A stretch of 22,424 nt of DNA from UBA9630 sp043725085. GTDB taxonomy: Bacteria; Patescibacteriota; Minisyncoccia; Moranbacterales; UBA2206. The stretch covers positions 1 through 22,424 of the forward strand of contig JAYSLY010000006.1 in assembly GCA_043725085.1 (NCBI GenBank). The letters run 5' to 3'. A program made the position numbers and the translations under genes. The notes under the pieces were generated by a model. The model was not told where the DNA came from and made no database searches. It was given only the letters and a program-made list of their open reading frames with translations. Positions 1 to 6,917 of the stretch are shown here, piece by piece (within the stretch, counting starts at the first letter, position 1; every line of letters starts with the position of its first letter).

Positions 1-85
1 GTTTTTTTAGATTACTGTGCCAGTATTTTACGACAAATCACGGTTTTTTCAAAATGTGGGTCTCTTAGGTACTGGTTTAGTTTAG

Positions 86-601
86 TACGGACTGGTCACA
101 ACATATTTTTCTGGCGATGCAAGTGGAAGTGCTAGCAAAATCAGAGACACAACATATTTCAATGTTGGAAAAAATAATTATACGGCTAATAAAATCGGCG
201 GAACAACTTATTTTTCAGGAGATATAAGCGGAAGTGCCACAAAAATTGGTAATACGACATATTACAATACGCATAGTTATGTCCCCTCTAGCCTTTTCGA
301 TTATGAATCTCCTAGTATTTTAGATAGGCCGAGCACCCTAGATCGTCCCAGTGTGTTGGACAGACCAAGCGCTTTAGATCGCCCTAGTGTTCTCAACAGA
401 CCTAGTGTTTTAGATAGACCAAGTTATGAAGCTCCAAGTTATATGCCAAAACGTTATACACCACCGAGCTATACCCCAAAGAGATATGAGTCTCCAAGTT
501 ATGTGCCTAAGAGTTATACGCCGCCAAGTTATGTGCCAAAAAGCTATGTGCCACCAAGTTATGCACCAAAAAGTTATTTGCCCAAAAGCTATTTACCTTA
601 A
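86..601 (+). CDS. Repeat-rich Ser/Tyr/Pro/Lys protein, 5' end unresolved
   Basis: An open frame runs from just after an in-frame TAG (83-85) to a TAA at 599-601. The first conventional start inside it is a GTG at 353, but the repeat structure clearly begins upstream, so the gene is either broken by the TAG or its beginning lies outside what can be read. Three repeat types follow one another. TTYF-type units recur at 98, 149, 203 and 254 (17-18 residues apart, with SGDxSGSAxKI between). A hexapeptide LDRPSx recurs six times, every 18 nt, from 320 to 427. A decapeptide of PPSYxPKSYx type fills 421-601. No signal peptide or enzyme motif is visible. The low-complexity Tyr/Pro/Lys/Ser tail suggests a structural or cell-surface protein, but the family is not recognised. 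The protein is probably real; its start is unknown. Confidence 0.45.
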   Translation, partial: YGLVTTYFSGDASGSASKIRDTTYFNVGKNNYTANKIGGTTYFSGDISGSATKIGNTTYYNTHSYVPSSLFDYESPSILDRPSTLDRPSVLDRPSALDRPSVLNRPSVLDRPSYEAPSYMPKRYTPPSYTPKRYESPSYVPKSYTPPSYVPKSYVPPSYAPKSYLPKSYLP

Positions 602-653
602 AGATATTCGCTCATTAATCTAGAGATGCAATTTAAATATTAATTTTAAAAAA

Positions 654-971
654 ATGAACAAAGTTTACGCATTATTGGGAGTATTGTTAATTTGTACCAT
701 GGTTTGGATAGGGCTTACTTTGCAAAATCAAGGAAAAATTAATTCAAAAATGGTAGAAATAGAAGAGAAAAAATTAGTCATTGAACAAGAAAAGCACATA
801 GACAATCTGTATTCTATTTATCAAGAAAATATGAGTGTGTGCAAAAAAAATGCTACGGAGCAGGGGAAAAATGAATCCTATATTAAAGAAAATTGTGTGA
901 ATGTTATCAATAATTCCATAATTGCAAATTGGTTAAAGGATAGGGGCTACGGAAATTTAATAAAAGAATAA
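654..971 (+). CDS. Small single-pass membrane-anchored protein, unknown function
   Basis: The 105-residue product begins with a short Lys-containing N-terminus and a hydrophobic segment (about residues 5-23, rich in L, V, I and W), typical of an uncleaved signal anchor. A charged, probably coiled-coil stretch follows (about 30-50, EIEEKKLVIEQEK), then a small polar domain with two cysteines (about residues 63 and 81) that could pair if the domain is extracytoplasmic. The ATG at 654 lies in an A-rich stretch with no clear Shine-Dalgarno sequence. A terminator hairpin follows directly at 985-1012. The repeat-rich frame upstream ends 52 nt before, on the same strand, so co-transcription is possible. 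No family was recognised. Confidence 0.6.
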   Translation: MNKVYALLGVLLICTMVWIGLTLQNQGKINSKMVEIEEKKLVIEQEKHIDNLYSIYQENMSVCKKNATEQGKNESYIKENCVNVINNSIIANWLKDRGYGNLIKE

Positions 972-984
972 AAATACTTCAAAT

Positions 985-1012
985 AAAAAATCCTACTTGG
1001 TAGGATTTTTTT
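985..1012 (+). terminator. Rho-independent terminator
   Basis: Perfect 11-bp inverted repeat AAAAAATCCTA (985-995) and TAGGATTTTTT (1001-1011) with a five-base loop and a run of seven T. It sits 14 nt after the stop of the small membrane protein and ends 10 nt before the next gene, so that gene would need its own promoter or read-through. Confidence 0.75.
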
Positions 1013-1021
1013 AACAAAGCT

Positions 1022-1822
1022 ATGTATGAAGATATAAAAATTGAAAGATATGAATTGCTAGAAAATATCAATAAAGAAGTTAATACTAAAAATACTTTTG
1101 ATACAGTTGATAATTACAAAGAAGGGTTGAAAAAGTATATTTTTACAGGTATTAAATTAACTGACAATAAAGAATCAATCGAAAAAGCTTTTCAATCAAG
1201 GTTGTGTATTTTTGTTAGTTCTTTTTTACTGCGCTCACTTATGTTAAAGGAGGGTATAGTGATTGCTCTGAATAATAGTAATTTCCCAACATACTACGCA
1301 ACATTAAAGTCGTTTCTAGAAATACCTGCCGCTTTGGGCTATATTGCTGAGTTAATTTACAAAAACGAGGATTATCAAGAAGTTATCCCATGTATCAATA
1401 AGTTCATCATGGGCAATCGAAAAGCCGGCAGTCTTTATGTAGGCGAGACTGAATCAATAAATGTTCTTACAATGTTTGAAAAATTAGATAATATTGTTAA
1501 GAATATTGCATGCGAAGGTAAAACACAAAAAGAATGTGAGGAAATAAAAAAGAGAGAATCTGTACTGACAACGATGTATGCCGATGTATGTAATTTTGGA
1601 CATCCAAACTTCTTCGCTCATCTTCCCGTTGGAATTCTGAGTAAAAATGGCATTTGGTTAGCAAAGAAAAACTCCGAGGGATATAAAAGAGAACTGTGGT
1701 CGTATTACATGCCACAATTTATTAGCGGTATTGAAACAATAGTTATGCTATGCGATTTAATTTTACGCAATAACAAAGTGAATAGTTTTAACCTTCTTGA
1801 GAATAAGTATTATTTTGAATAG
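1022..1822 (+). CDS. Hypothetical protein, 266 aa, largely helical
   Basis: I do not recognise this gene. The product is 266 residues, with no signal peptide and no convincing membrane segment. It looks predominantly alpha-helical. A motif-like stretch near residues 187-201 (ADVCNFGHPNFFAH) has the Asn/His-Pro flavour of helical proteins of the DUF5677/HEPN-like kind, but that resemblance is weak and should not be used as a name. The ATG at 1022 comes 10 nt after a terminator with no Shine-Dalgarno sequence, so initiation is uncertain; the frame is clearly coding because it is long, AT-biased and free of stops. A terminator at 2015-2046 closes the unit. Confidence 0.6.
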   Translation: MYEDIKIERYELLENINKEVNTKNTFDTVDNYKEGLKKYIFTGIKLTDNKESIEKAFQSRLCIFVSSFLLRSLMLKEGIVIALNNSNFPTYYATLKSFLEIPAALGYIAELIYKNEDYQEVIPCINKFIMGNRKAGSLYVGETESINVLTMFEKLDNIVKNIACEGKTQKECEEIKKRESVLTTMYADVCNFGHPNFFAHLPVGILSKNGIWLAKKNSEGYKRELWSYYMPQFISGIETIVMLCDLILRNNKVNSFNLLENKYYFE

Positions 1823-1840
1823 CGTTTTATTTGGCGGCAC

Positions 1841-1946
1841 GCCAATGAAATTGGCACGAAATTCGGCGGCGGCGGAAAAATCGGAATCGGAAAGCGAGGG
1901 CGGGCAAAAATTCCTTTTCCCAGACCCTTTCCCTTTTTGCCCGCCC
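1841..1946. repeat. GC-rich inverted-repeat element between genes
   Basis: In an otherwise AT-rich gap, 1841-1855 is a small hairpin (GCCAAT-gaa-ATTGGC). 1898-1910 (GGGCGGGCAAAAA) pairs perfectly with 1934-1946 (TTTTTGCCCGCCC) across a 23-nt pyrimidine-rich loop. Both strands contain short open frames here, but they merely follow the unusual composition. It could be an extra terminator or a copy of an interspersed genomic element; no second copy is in this window. Confidence 0.5.
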
Positions 1947-2014
1947 GAGCGAAAAATCAAAAATTCTTTTCAAAAAAAGTTCGAGCTTCCGCATAAAAAC
2001 AGCTCATAGATAAT

Positions 2015-2046
2015 CAAAACAGGCCTTTTGGTCTGTTTTGTTTTTT
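2015..2046 (+). terminator. Rho-independent terminator
   Basis: 11-bp stem CAAAACAGGCC / GGTCTGTTTTG (one G-T pair) with a TTTT loop, followed by TTTTTT. It is the plausible end of transcription for the 266-residue hypothetical gene, about 190 nt after its stop. Confidence 0.75.
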
Positions 2047-2115
2047 AGTGGAAATTCTTAACTGTTCTTTTGCTTTTAAGTATATTTAATGATTAAATTA
2101 AATTTCTACCCATAA

Positions 2116-2141
2116 CAAAATCCCGCTTGCGCGGGATTTTG
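2116..2141 (-). terminator. Terminator hairpin downstream of hup
   Basis: Perfect 11-bp inverted repeat CAAAATCCCGC (2116-2126) / GCGGGATTTTG (2131-2141) with a four-base loop, 48 nt beyond the hup stop. The T-rich side arms make it usable in either direction; the minus-strand T tract is short. Confidence 0.6.
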
Positions 2142-2188
2142 CTACTATCTTCTAATTTATTTCTAGAAAATATATTTTCTAACTAAGA

Positions 2189-2473
2189 TTATTTAACAGC
2201 TTCCTTCAAAGCCTTTCCGGCTGTGAATTTAGGAACGGTCATTGCTGGGATCTTGATCTTAGCTTTAGTTTGAGGATTGATTCCTTCACGAGCTGCACGA
2301 TTGGAAACCTTAAATGTTCCAAAACCGGTCATTGTTACCTTGTCTCCGCTTTTGAGAGATTTAGTGATAACTTCAATCATCGTTTCCAACACCATTTCGA
2401 TGTCCTTCTTTGAAAGTTCAGTCTTCTCGCTGATTGCGCTTACCAAAGCATCTTTATTGATATTTCCTGCCAT
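2189..2473 (-). CDS. hup: HU family histone-like DNA-binding protein
   Basis: HU is a small dimeric protein that bends and compacts DNA. The 94-residue product shows the complete fold: helical N-terminus (INKDALVSAISEKTELSKKD), the GFGTFKV segment, the basic arm NRAAREGINPQT with the conserved R-x-G-x-NPQT signature, and a C-terminal FTAGKALKEAV. The start was set at ATG 2473 rather than a longer in-frame start at 2503, because a near-perfect Shine-Dalgarno GGAGGTG lies about 5 nt upstream of 2473 and the resulting length matches the usual 90-95 residues. It is monocistronic: a possible promoter lies at 2552-2581 and a terminator hairpin at 2116-2141. The function is secure; whether it acts as HU or an IHF-like subunit cannot be told. 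Confidence 0.95.
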   Translation of the reverse strand: MAGNINKDALVSAISEKTELSKKDIEMVLETMIEVITKSLKSGDKVTMTGFGTFKVSNRAAREGINPQTKAKIKIPAMTVPKFTAGKALKEAVK

Positions 2474-2551
2474 ATTATCACCTCCTTCCAGTTGTGCCCG
2501 CATACTTGCCGGACAGCTTTTAATTTTTATCTCTTTTTCACTTGTATATCT

Positions 2552-2581
2552 ATATTACTACAAATGCTTTAAATAAAGCAA
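2552..2581 (-). promoter_or_regulatory. Possible promoter of hup
   Basis: On the minus strand TTGCTT (2581-2576), an 18-nt spacer and TAATAT (2557-2552) lie about 80 nt before the hup start. The match is moderate in AT-rich DNA, so this is tentative. Confidence 0.3.
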
Positions 2582-2637
2582 ATGGTTTGTTTTGTAATGC
2601 AAGATTTGCAACTTGACAAAAAAATCGGTCAAAAAAT

Positions 2638-4170
2638 TTATCTCGCATATTCCACTACGCGTGTCTCACGAATCACATTCACCTTGATCTCACCGGGATA
2701 TTTTAATTCCTTTTCAATCTTATCGGCAATCGCACGGCTCAGCTTTATCGCACCCAAGTCATCAATTTTGTCCGGTTTCACAAACACGCGAATTTCTCTT
2801 CCGGCTTGAATCGCATAGGTTTTTTCCACTTCCGGGAAAGAGGTTGCAACGGCTTCCAGCTCTTCCAAGCGTTTGAGATAATTTTCCAAAGTGTCTTTTC
2901 TCGCTCCGGGACGAGACGCGGAAATTGCATCCGCTGCCGAGATAATCATTGATTCCGGCGTTTCAAAAGGATAGTCCTCGTGATGCGATTTCATCGCATC
3001 AATAATCTCCTTGCCAATCTTGAATTTTTCCAAAATCTTAATTCCAATCTCCACGTGCGTGCCTTGCACCTCATGGTCAATCGCTTTTCCAATATCATGC
3101 AGAAGTCCGGCCTTTTTGGCCAAGTTCACATCGGCACCAAGCTCAGCGGCAAGCGCCCCGGAAAGATGCGCCACCTCCAAAGAATGAAGGAGCGCATTTT
3201 GACCATAACTGGTACGATAGCGCAGCCGACCCAAGATATGAATTAACTTTGGATCAAGACCGGCGACTCCCACATCATACGCCGCAGCATCTCCCGCTTC
3301 ACGAATCTTATTATTGATCTCCGACTTAGCAAACTCTACCGCCTCTTCAATTTTAGTTGGATGAATGCGTCCATCAGAAATCAAATGTTCGATTGCAATT
3401 CTGGCAATTTCGCGTCGAATCGGATCAAAACCGGAAATCACAATCGCTTCCGGCGTATCATCAACAATAATTTCAATTCCCGTAAGACGCTCCAGGGCCT
3501 TGATATTACGCCCCTCTCTTCCGATAATCCTTCCTTTTACTTCATCAGAAGGAATTGCCACGATACTTGTGGTCACATCCGCCGCATGCGATCCGGCATA
3601 TTTCTGAATCGCTTGCGTCATAATATCTTTCGCCTTTTTCTCCAAAGTATCCCGCCCTTCAACCTCCAAAGATTTCATTTTTTTTGCCAAAATATCCCGA
3701 CTTTCCTCTTCAGTTAATTGCAAAAGAATTTTTTTAGCAGCCTCCTTTGAGAGACCGGCAATTTTTTCCAGCCTTTTCAGCTCTTGCTTTCTCGCCTCTT
3801 CAACTTCTTTTCTGATCGCGCGAACCTCATCCGCTTTTTGACCCAAAAGCCCCTTTTCTTTCTCAACCTCCTGGATCTTAACCTCCAAACTTTCTTCCTT
3901 TTTGTCCAAGCGCGCTTCAGTTCGACGAAGCAACTCTTCTTTGTCAAACTCCTTCTTTTTAGCTTCTTCTAAGATATTAACTGCCTTACTCTTCGCTTCC
4001 AAAACTACCTCTTGTGCCTTTTTTTCTGCCTCTTCTTCCACTTTCAATGCTCTTCCTTCCGCTGTTGAAAGTTGCTTTTTAGCAATTGTCTGCCTGGCAT
4101 AATAGCCCAAGACAGATCCGATTCCCAAAGATAAAATACCGGTGATAAGCACCGCAAGACCAATTTCCAT
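2638..4170 (-). CDS. rny: Ribonuclease Y
   Basis: RNase Y is the membrane-anchored endoribonuclease that starts mRNA decay in many bacteria lacking RNase E. The 510-residue product has the full architecture at the normal length: an N-terminal transmembrane segment (about 4-24), a long charged coiled coil (about 30-200), a KH RNA-binding domain with GRIIGREGRN (213-222), and an HD domain with the metal-binding H358-D359 pair in LLHDIGKA. The C-terminal region, ending RVVEYAR, is also typical. The ATG at 4170 opens directly into the membrane anchor. It is transcribed divergently from gpmI across a 219-nt gap; hup lies downstream on the same strand, separated by 164 nt. No anomalies were seen. 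Confidence 0.96.
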   Translation of the reverse strand: MEIGLAVLITGILSLGIGSVLGYYARQTIAKKQLSTAEGRALKVEEEAEKKAQEVVLEAKSKAVNILEEAKKKEFDKEELLRRTEARLDKKEESLEVKIQEVEKEKGLLGQKADEVRAIRKEVEEARKQELKRLEKIAGLSKEAAKKILLQLTEEESRDILAKKMKSLEVEGRDTLEKKAKDIMTQAIQKYAGSHAADVTTSIVAIPSDEVKGRIIGREGRNIKALERLTGIEIIVDDTPEAIVISGFDPIRREIARIAIEHLISDGRIHPTKIEEAVEFAKSEINNKIREAGDAAAYDVGVAGLDPKLIHILGRLRYRTSYGQNALLHSLEVAHLSGALAAELGADVNLAKKAGLLHDIGKAIDHEVQGTHVEIGIKILEKFKIGKEIIDAMKSHHEDYPFETPESMIISAADAISASRPGARKDTLENYLKRLEELEAVATSFPEVEKTYAIQAGREIRVFVKPDKIDDLGAIKLSRAIADKIEKELKYPGEIKVNVIRETRVVEYAR

Positions 4171-4327
4171 AATATTTTGCTCTATTCAATTGATAAATCA
4201 TAAATGTAATTGCGACAAATATTTTCAAATAATCAAGCCGCTGTGCCTGATTATTTCCCTTTACCAATATAAACTAGATTTCTTAAACAATTATCTACCC
4301 CTCTAATGGTATTACAACGCCAGACTT

Positions 4328-4356
4328 TTGTCAAAACAAGGGGGAAATGCTATTAT
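4328..4356 (+). promoter_or_regulatory. Promoter of gpmI
   Basis: TTGTCA (4328-4333), a 17-nt spacer and TATTAT (4351-4356) give a near-consensus housekeeping promoter 33 nt before the gpmI ATG, in the divergent rny-gpmI gap. No equally good minus-strand promoter for rny was found in this gap. Confidence 0.7.
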
Positions 4357-4389
4357 TAACTCATAAGAATTCTAAAAACAGGCTAAATT

Positions 4390-5970
4390 ATGAAAAATAC
4401 AATGAAACCAATTGTCTTGGTTGTGCTCGATGGCTGGGGAATTAGTGACAAACAAAAAGGTAATGCCATTGCTGCCGCCAAGTTGCCGACAATAGACAAG
4501 CTTAATCAATTCTACCCTCACATCGCTCTTCAAGCCTCTGGCATATCCGTTGGCATTCCCTGGGGAGAGCCTGGCAATTCCGAAGTGGGCCATCTTACTC
4601 TCGGTACCGGGCAAACACTCTATCAAAACCTGCCTCGTATCACAATGTCCATTCAAAATGGAGAATTTTTCAAGAATGTTGCCTTTTTAGGTGCCATTGA
4701 GCACGCTAAAAAGAATAACTCCGCAGTCCATATCATGGGACTTTTAGGTAAAGGAGGGACTCATTCCAATGTTGACCATCTCTATGGACTCTTGGAACTT
4801 ATGCGTGATCAAAAATTTGAACGAGTATTTATCCATGTTTTTACCGACGGAAGAGATTGTGCGCCAACATCAGGAACTGAATGTATTGCAGACTTGCAAA
4901 AAAGAATCGCAAATTACGGCCTAGGGCGTATCGCCACGATTGGCGGAAGGTACTACGGCATGGATCGAAATAACAACTGGGATCGCATCAAACTTGCCTA
5001 TGATGCAATGACAAAAGTCGTGGACAACCAAATTACTGATCCGATTGACTATCTAAATAAGTCCTACAAAAAAGAAATTTTTGATGAATACATCGAACCG
5101 GCGGTACTCACAGAGGATGGAAAACCAATAGCCATGATTAGCGATAATGACTCGTTGATTTTTTTCAACTTTCGCGAAGACCGAGCACGTGAAATCACTA
5201 AAGCCTTTGTTCTTCCCGGATTCAATAAATTCGAAAAGGAGCCCATTAAAAATCTCCACTTTGTCGCCATGGTTCAATATGAAGCTGACCTTCCCGTGAA
5301 CGATATCGCTTTTCCGGTTGTTGAAGTCAACACGTGTCTTGGAAGCGTTCTGGCTAAGCATAAGCTATCTCAACTGAGAATCGCTGAGACGGAAAAGTTC
5401 GCTCACGTTACCTATTTTTTCAATGGAGGTAGCGAAGAACCCTTTCCCCTGGAAGATCGCTCAATTATCCCTTCAAAAGATGTGGCGCGCTTTGATGAGG
5501 CTCCGGAAATGAGTGCAAATGAAATAACTGAAAAAGTCTGTCATTTCATCCAAGAAGAGAAATATGCCTTTATCCTAATTAACTATGCCAACGCTGACAT
5601 TATCGGACACACCGGCAATGAAGATGCTGCGATAGTTGCCGTCGAAACTGTCGATAAATGCCTGAAAGAACTAATCAAGAATGTACTTGCTAAAAATGGT
5701 TGCCTGCTCATTACCGCTGATCATGGAAATGTGGAAGAGATGCTTAGCGTAAGAACGGGAGAAAGAAATACGGAACATTCCGCCAACCCGGTACCACTTT
5801 GGTTTATCACGTCCGAAAATCATCTTGAAACAGAAAGTCCCTACACCTTTGAAGTCTCCGGACTCTTAAGTGACATCGCGCCGACAATCCTCGAACTTTT
5901 TGACATCGCAAAACCCGAAAAAATGTCCGGCGAAAGTTTGCTACCGTTTTTGGGATACAAAAAACAGTGA
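4390..5970 (+). CDS. gpmI: 2,3-bisphosphoglycerate-independent phosphoglycerate mutase
   Basis: The enzyme interconverts 3- and 2-phosphoglycerate in lower glycolysis, using two Mn ions and a phosphoserine intermediate. The 526-residue product has the alkaline-phosphatase-superfamily N-terminal motif VLDGWG (12-17). The catalytic serine is S64 in PGNSEVGH. It also has TDGRD and PTSG motifs of the inserted phosphotransferase domain, FFNFREDRARE, and C-terminal metal ligands in TADHGNVEEM and EHSANPVPL. The usual GAGR after the serine motif is GTGQ here, a mild deviation near the substrate pocket. The ATG at 4390 has only a weak AGG upstream; M5 is an alternative. It is monocistronic, with a promoter at 4328-4356 and a terminator at 6010-6033. 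It ends in TGA, which shows UGA is a stop in this organism. Confidence 0.96.
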   Translation: MKNTMKPIVLVVLDGWGISDKQKGNAIAAAKLPTIDKLNQFYPHIALQASGISVGIPWGEPGNSEVGHLTLGTGQTLYQNLPRITMSIQNGEFFKNVAFLGAIEHAKKNNSAVHIMGLLGKGGTHSNVDHLYGLLELMRDQKFERVFIHVFTDGRDCAPTSGTECIADLQKRIANYGLGRIATIGGRYYGMDRNNNWDRIKLAYDAMTKVVDNQITDPIDYLNKSYKKEIFDEYIEPAVLTEDGKPIAMISDNDSLIFFNFREDRAREITKAFVLPGFNKFEKEPIKNLHFVAMVQYEADLPVNDIAFPVVEVNTCLGSVLAKHKLSQLRIAETEKFAHVTYFFNGGSEEPFPLEDRSIIPSKDVARFDEAPEMSANEITEKVCHFIQEEKYAFILINYANADIIGHTGNEDAAIVAVETVDKCLKELIKNVLAKNGCLLITADHGNVEEMLSVRTGERNTEHSANPVPLWFITSENHLETESPYTFEVSGLLSDIAPTILELFDIAKPEKMSGESLLPFLGYKKQ

Positions 5971-6009
5971 CCAATAATGGAAAATAAAATCCACCACAGC
6001 GCATAAAAC

Positions 6010-6045
6010 AAAAACTCGGGTATCTCGAGTTTTCTTGTTTCTTGT
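6010..6045 (+). terminator. Terminator of gpmI
   Basis: Stem AAAACTCG (6011-6018) / CGAGTTTT (6026-6033) with a seven-base loop, 40 nt after the gpmI stop. The downstream T-rich tract is the first units of a heptamer repeat. Confidence 0.6.
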
Positions 6046-6093
6046 TTCTTGTCTCTTGTTTTTTGTTTCTTGCTTCCTGTTCACTGACTTCTG
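6031..6093. repeat. Tandem heptanucleotide repeat
   Basis: Nine consecutive 7-nt units: TTTCTTG three times, then TCTCTTG, TTTTTTG, TTTCTTG, CTTCCTG, TTCACTG and ACTTCTG. It lies between the convergent gpmI and clpP genes and abuts the clpP stop. The same unit family reappears inside the 3' end of nusA (8902-8950). Confidence 0.85.
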
Positions 6094-6101
6094 TCTTTTT
6101 G

Positions 6102-6698
6102 TTACTTAATGATCTTATCCACAATTCCATACTTTTTCGCTTCCGCGGCACTCATAAAGAAATCACGCTCCGCATCAACCGCAATCTTGGCGACTGTTTG
6201 TCCGGTATGATTAGCTAAAATTTCATTTAAGCGTTCTTTGGTTTTTAGGATATGCCGCGCGTGAATATCAATGTCCGTTGCTTGCCCTTGCGCGCCTCCC
6301 ATCACTTGATGAATCATCACTTCGCTGTTGGGCAAAGCGATCCGCTTGCCTTTTGCGCCGCTTGCTAAAAGTAAAGCTGCGGCACTGGCCGCAATTCCCA
6401 CGCAAATTGTTGAGACATCGGCTTTGACAAATTGCATCGTATCATAAATTGCGAGAGCTGAGGTGACTGATCCGCCGGGAGAATTAATATAGAGCAAGAT
6501 ATCTTCCTTGGAATTTTGCGAATCCAGGAACAGTAGTTGCGCGATAATAATGTTCGCGCTCACATCATCAATCGGACTGCCAAGAAAAATAATCCGATCT
6601 TTCAAAAGCCGCGAATAAATATCATACGCCCGCTCGCCTTGATTAGTTTTTTCAATTACGGTTGGAATTAAATATTGATTTGTGATTTTGTTTGACAT
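6102..6698 (-). CDS. clpP: ATP-dependent Clp protease proteolytic subunit
   Basis: ClpP forms the tetradecameric serine-protease barrel that degrades proteins unfolded by ClpX, ClpA or ClpC. The 198-residue product carries the whole fold and triad: S105 in GIAASAAALLL, H130 in EVMIHQ and D179 in DAERDFFM. All three are shifted by the same eight residues from the mature E. coli numbering, and oxyanion/handle-region motifs such as INSPGGSV are present. The active-site context GIAASAAA differs slightly from the commoner GMAASMGA. The ATG at 6698 has no Shine-Dalgarno sequence. It lies downstream of tig on the same strand, 219 nt away across AT-rich heptamer repeats, a common tig-clp pairing. Its 3' end is convergent with gpmI. 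Confidence 0.96.
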   Translation of the reverse strand: MSNKITNQYLIPTVIEKTNQGERAYDIYSRLLKDRIIFLGSPIDDVSANIIIAQLLFLDSQNSKEDILLYINSPGGSVTSALAIYDTMQFVKADVSTICVGIAASAAALLLASGAKGKRIALPNSEVMIHQVMGGAQGQATDIDIHARHILKTKERLNEILANHTGQTVAKIAVDAERDFFMSAAEAKKYGIVDKIIK

Positions 6699-6707
6699 AG
6701 ATAAGCC

Positions 6708-6738
6708 AAATTTGAAATTTTAAATTAGAAATTTAAAA
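6708..6738. repeat. AT-rich 7-nt-period repeat upstream of clpP
   Basis: Degenerate tandem units (AAATTTG, AAATTTT, AAATTAG, AAATTTA) lie directly upstream of clpP. A second run with the same period occupies about 6820-6848 (ATTTTAG, ATTTTAA, ATTAAAA). Nothing else is recognised in the 219-nt tig-clpP gap. Confidence 0.6.
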
Positions 6739-6917
6739 CCAAATCTAAATTAACAAATTTTTAAATTATTTTTTCTTTTGATTATCCAATTTACTCATTT
6801 AGTCATTTGATATTGATTGAAAATTTTAGATTTTAAATTAAAAATTTACTAAACCAACGTCATTCATTAACCTTATCATACCAGCACCGACATCCAACTC
6901 TATGGAAAATATAGTAA

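Noticed and set aside
1763..2009. Small open frames on both strands over the GC-rich element
   Set aside because: They follow base composition and inverted repeats, overlap each other antisense, and lack ribosome sites.
2474..2503. Longer HU start
   Set aside because: It would translate through the strong Shine-Dalgarno site that serves ATG 2473, and adds residues absent from HU proteins.
4390..5970. Recoded UGA as in Gracilibacteria or Absconditabacteria
   Set aside because: gpmI ends at TGA at the expected family length and no gene needs in-frame UGA read as glycine.
5807..6151. Minus-strand frame reading KKQETRNKKQE-type repeats between clpP and gpmI
   Set aside because: It is the translation of a heptanucleotide array overlapping clpP and the gpmI terminator.
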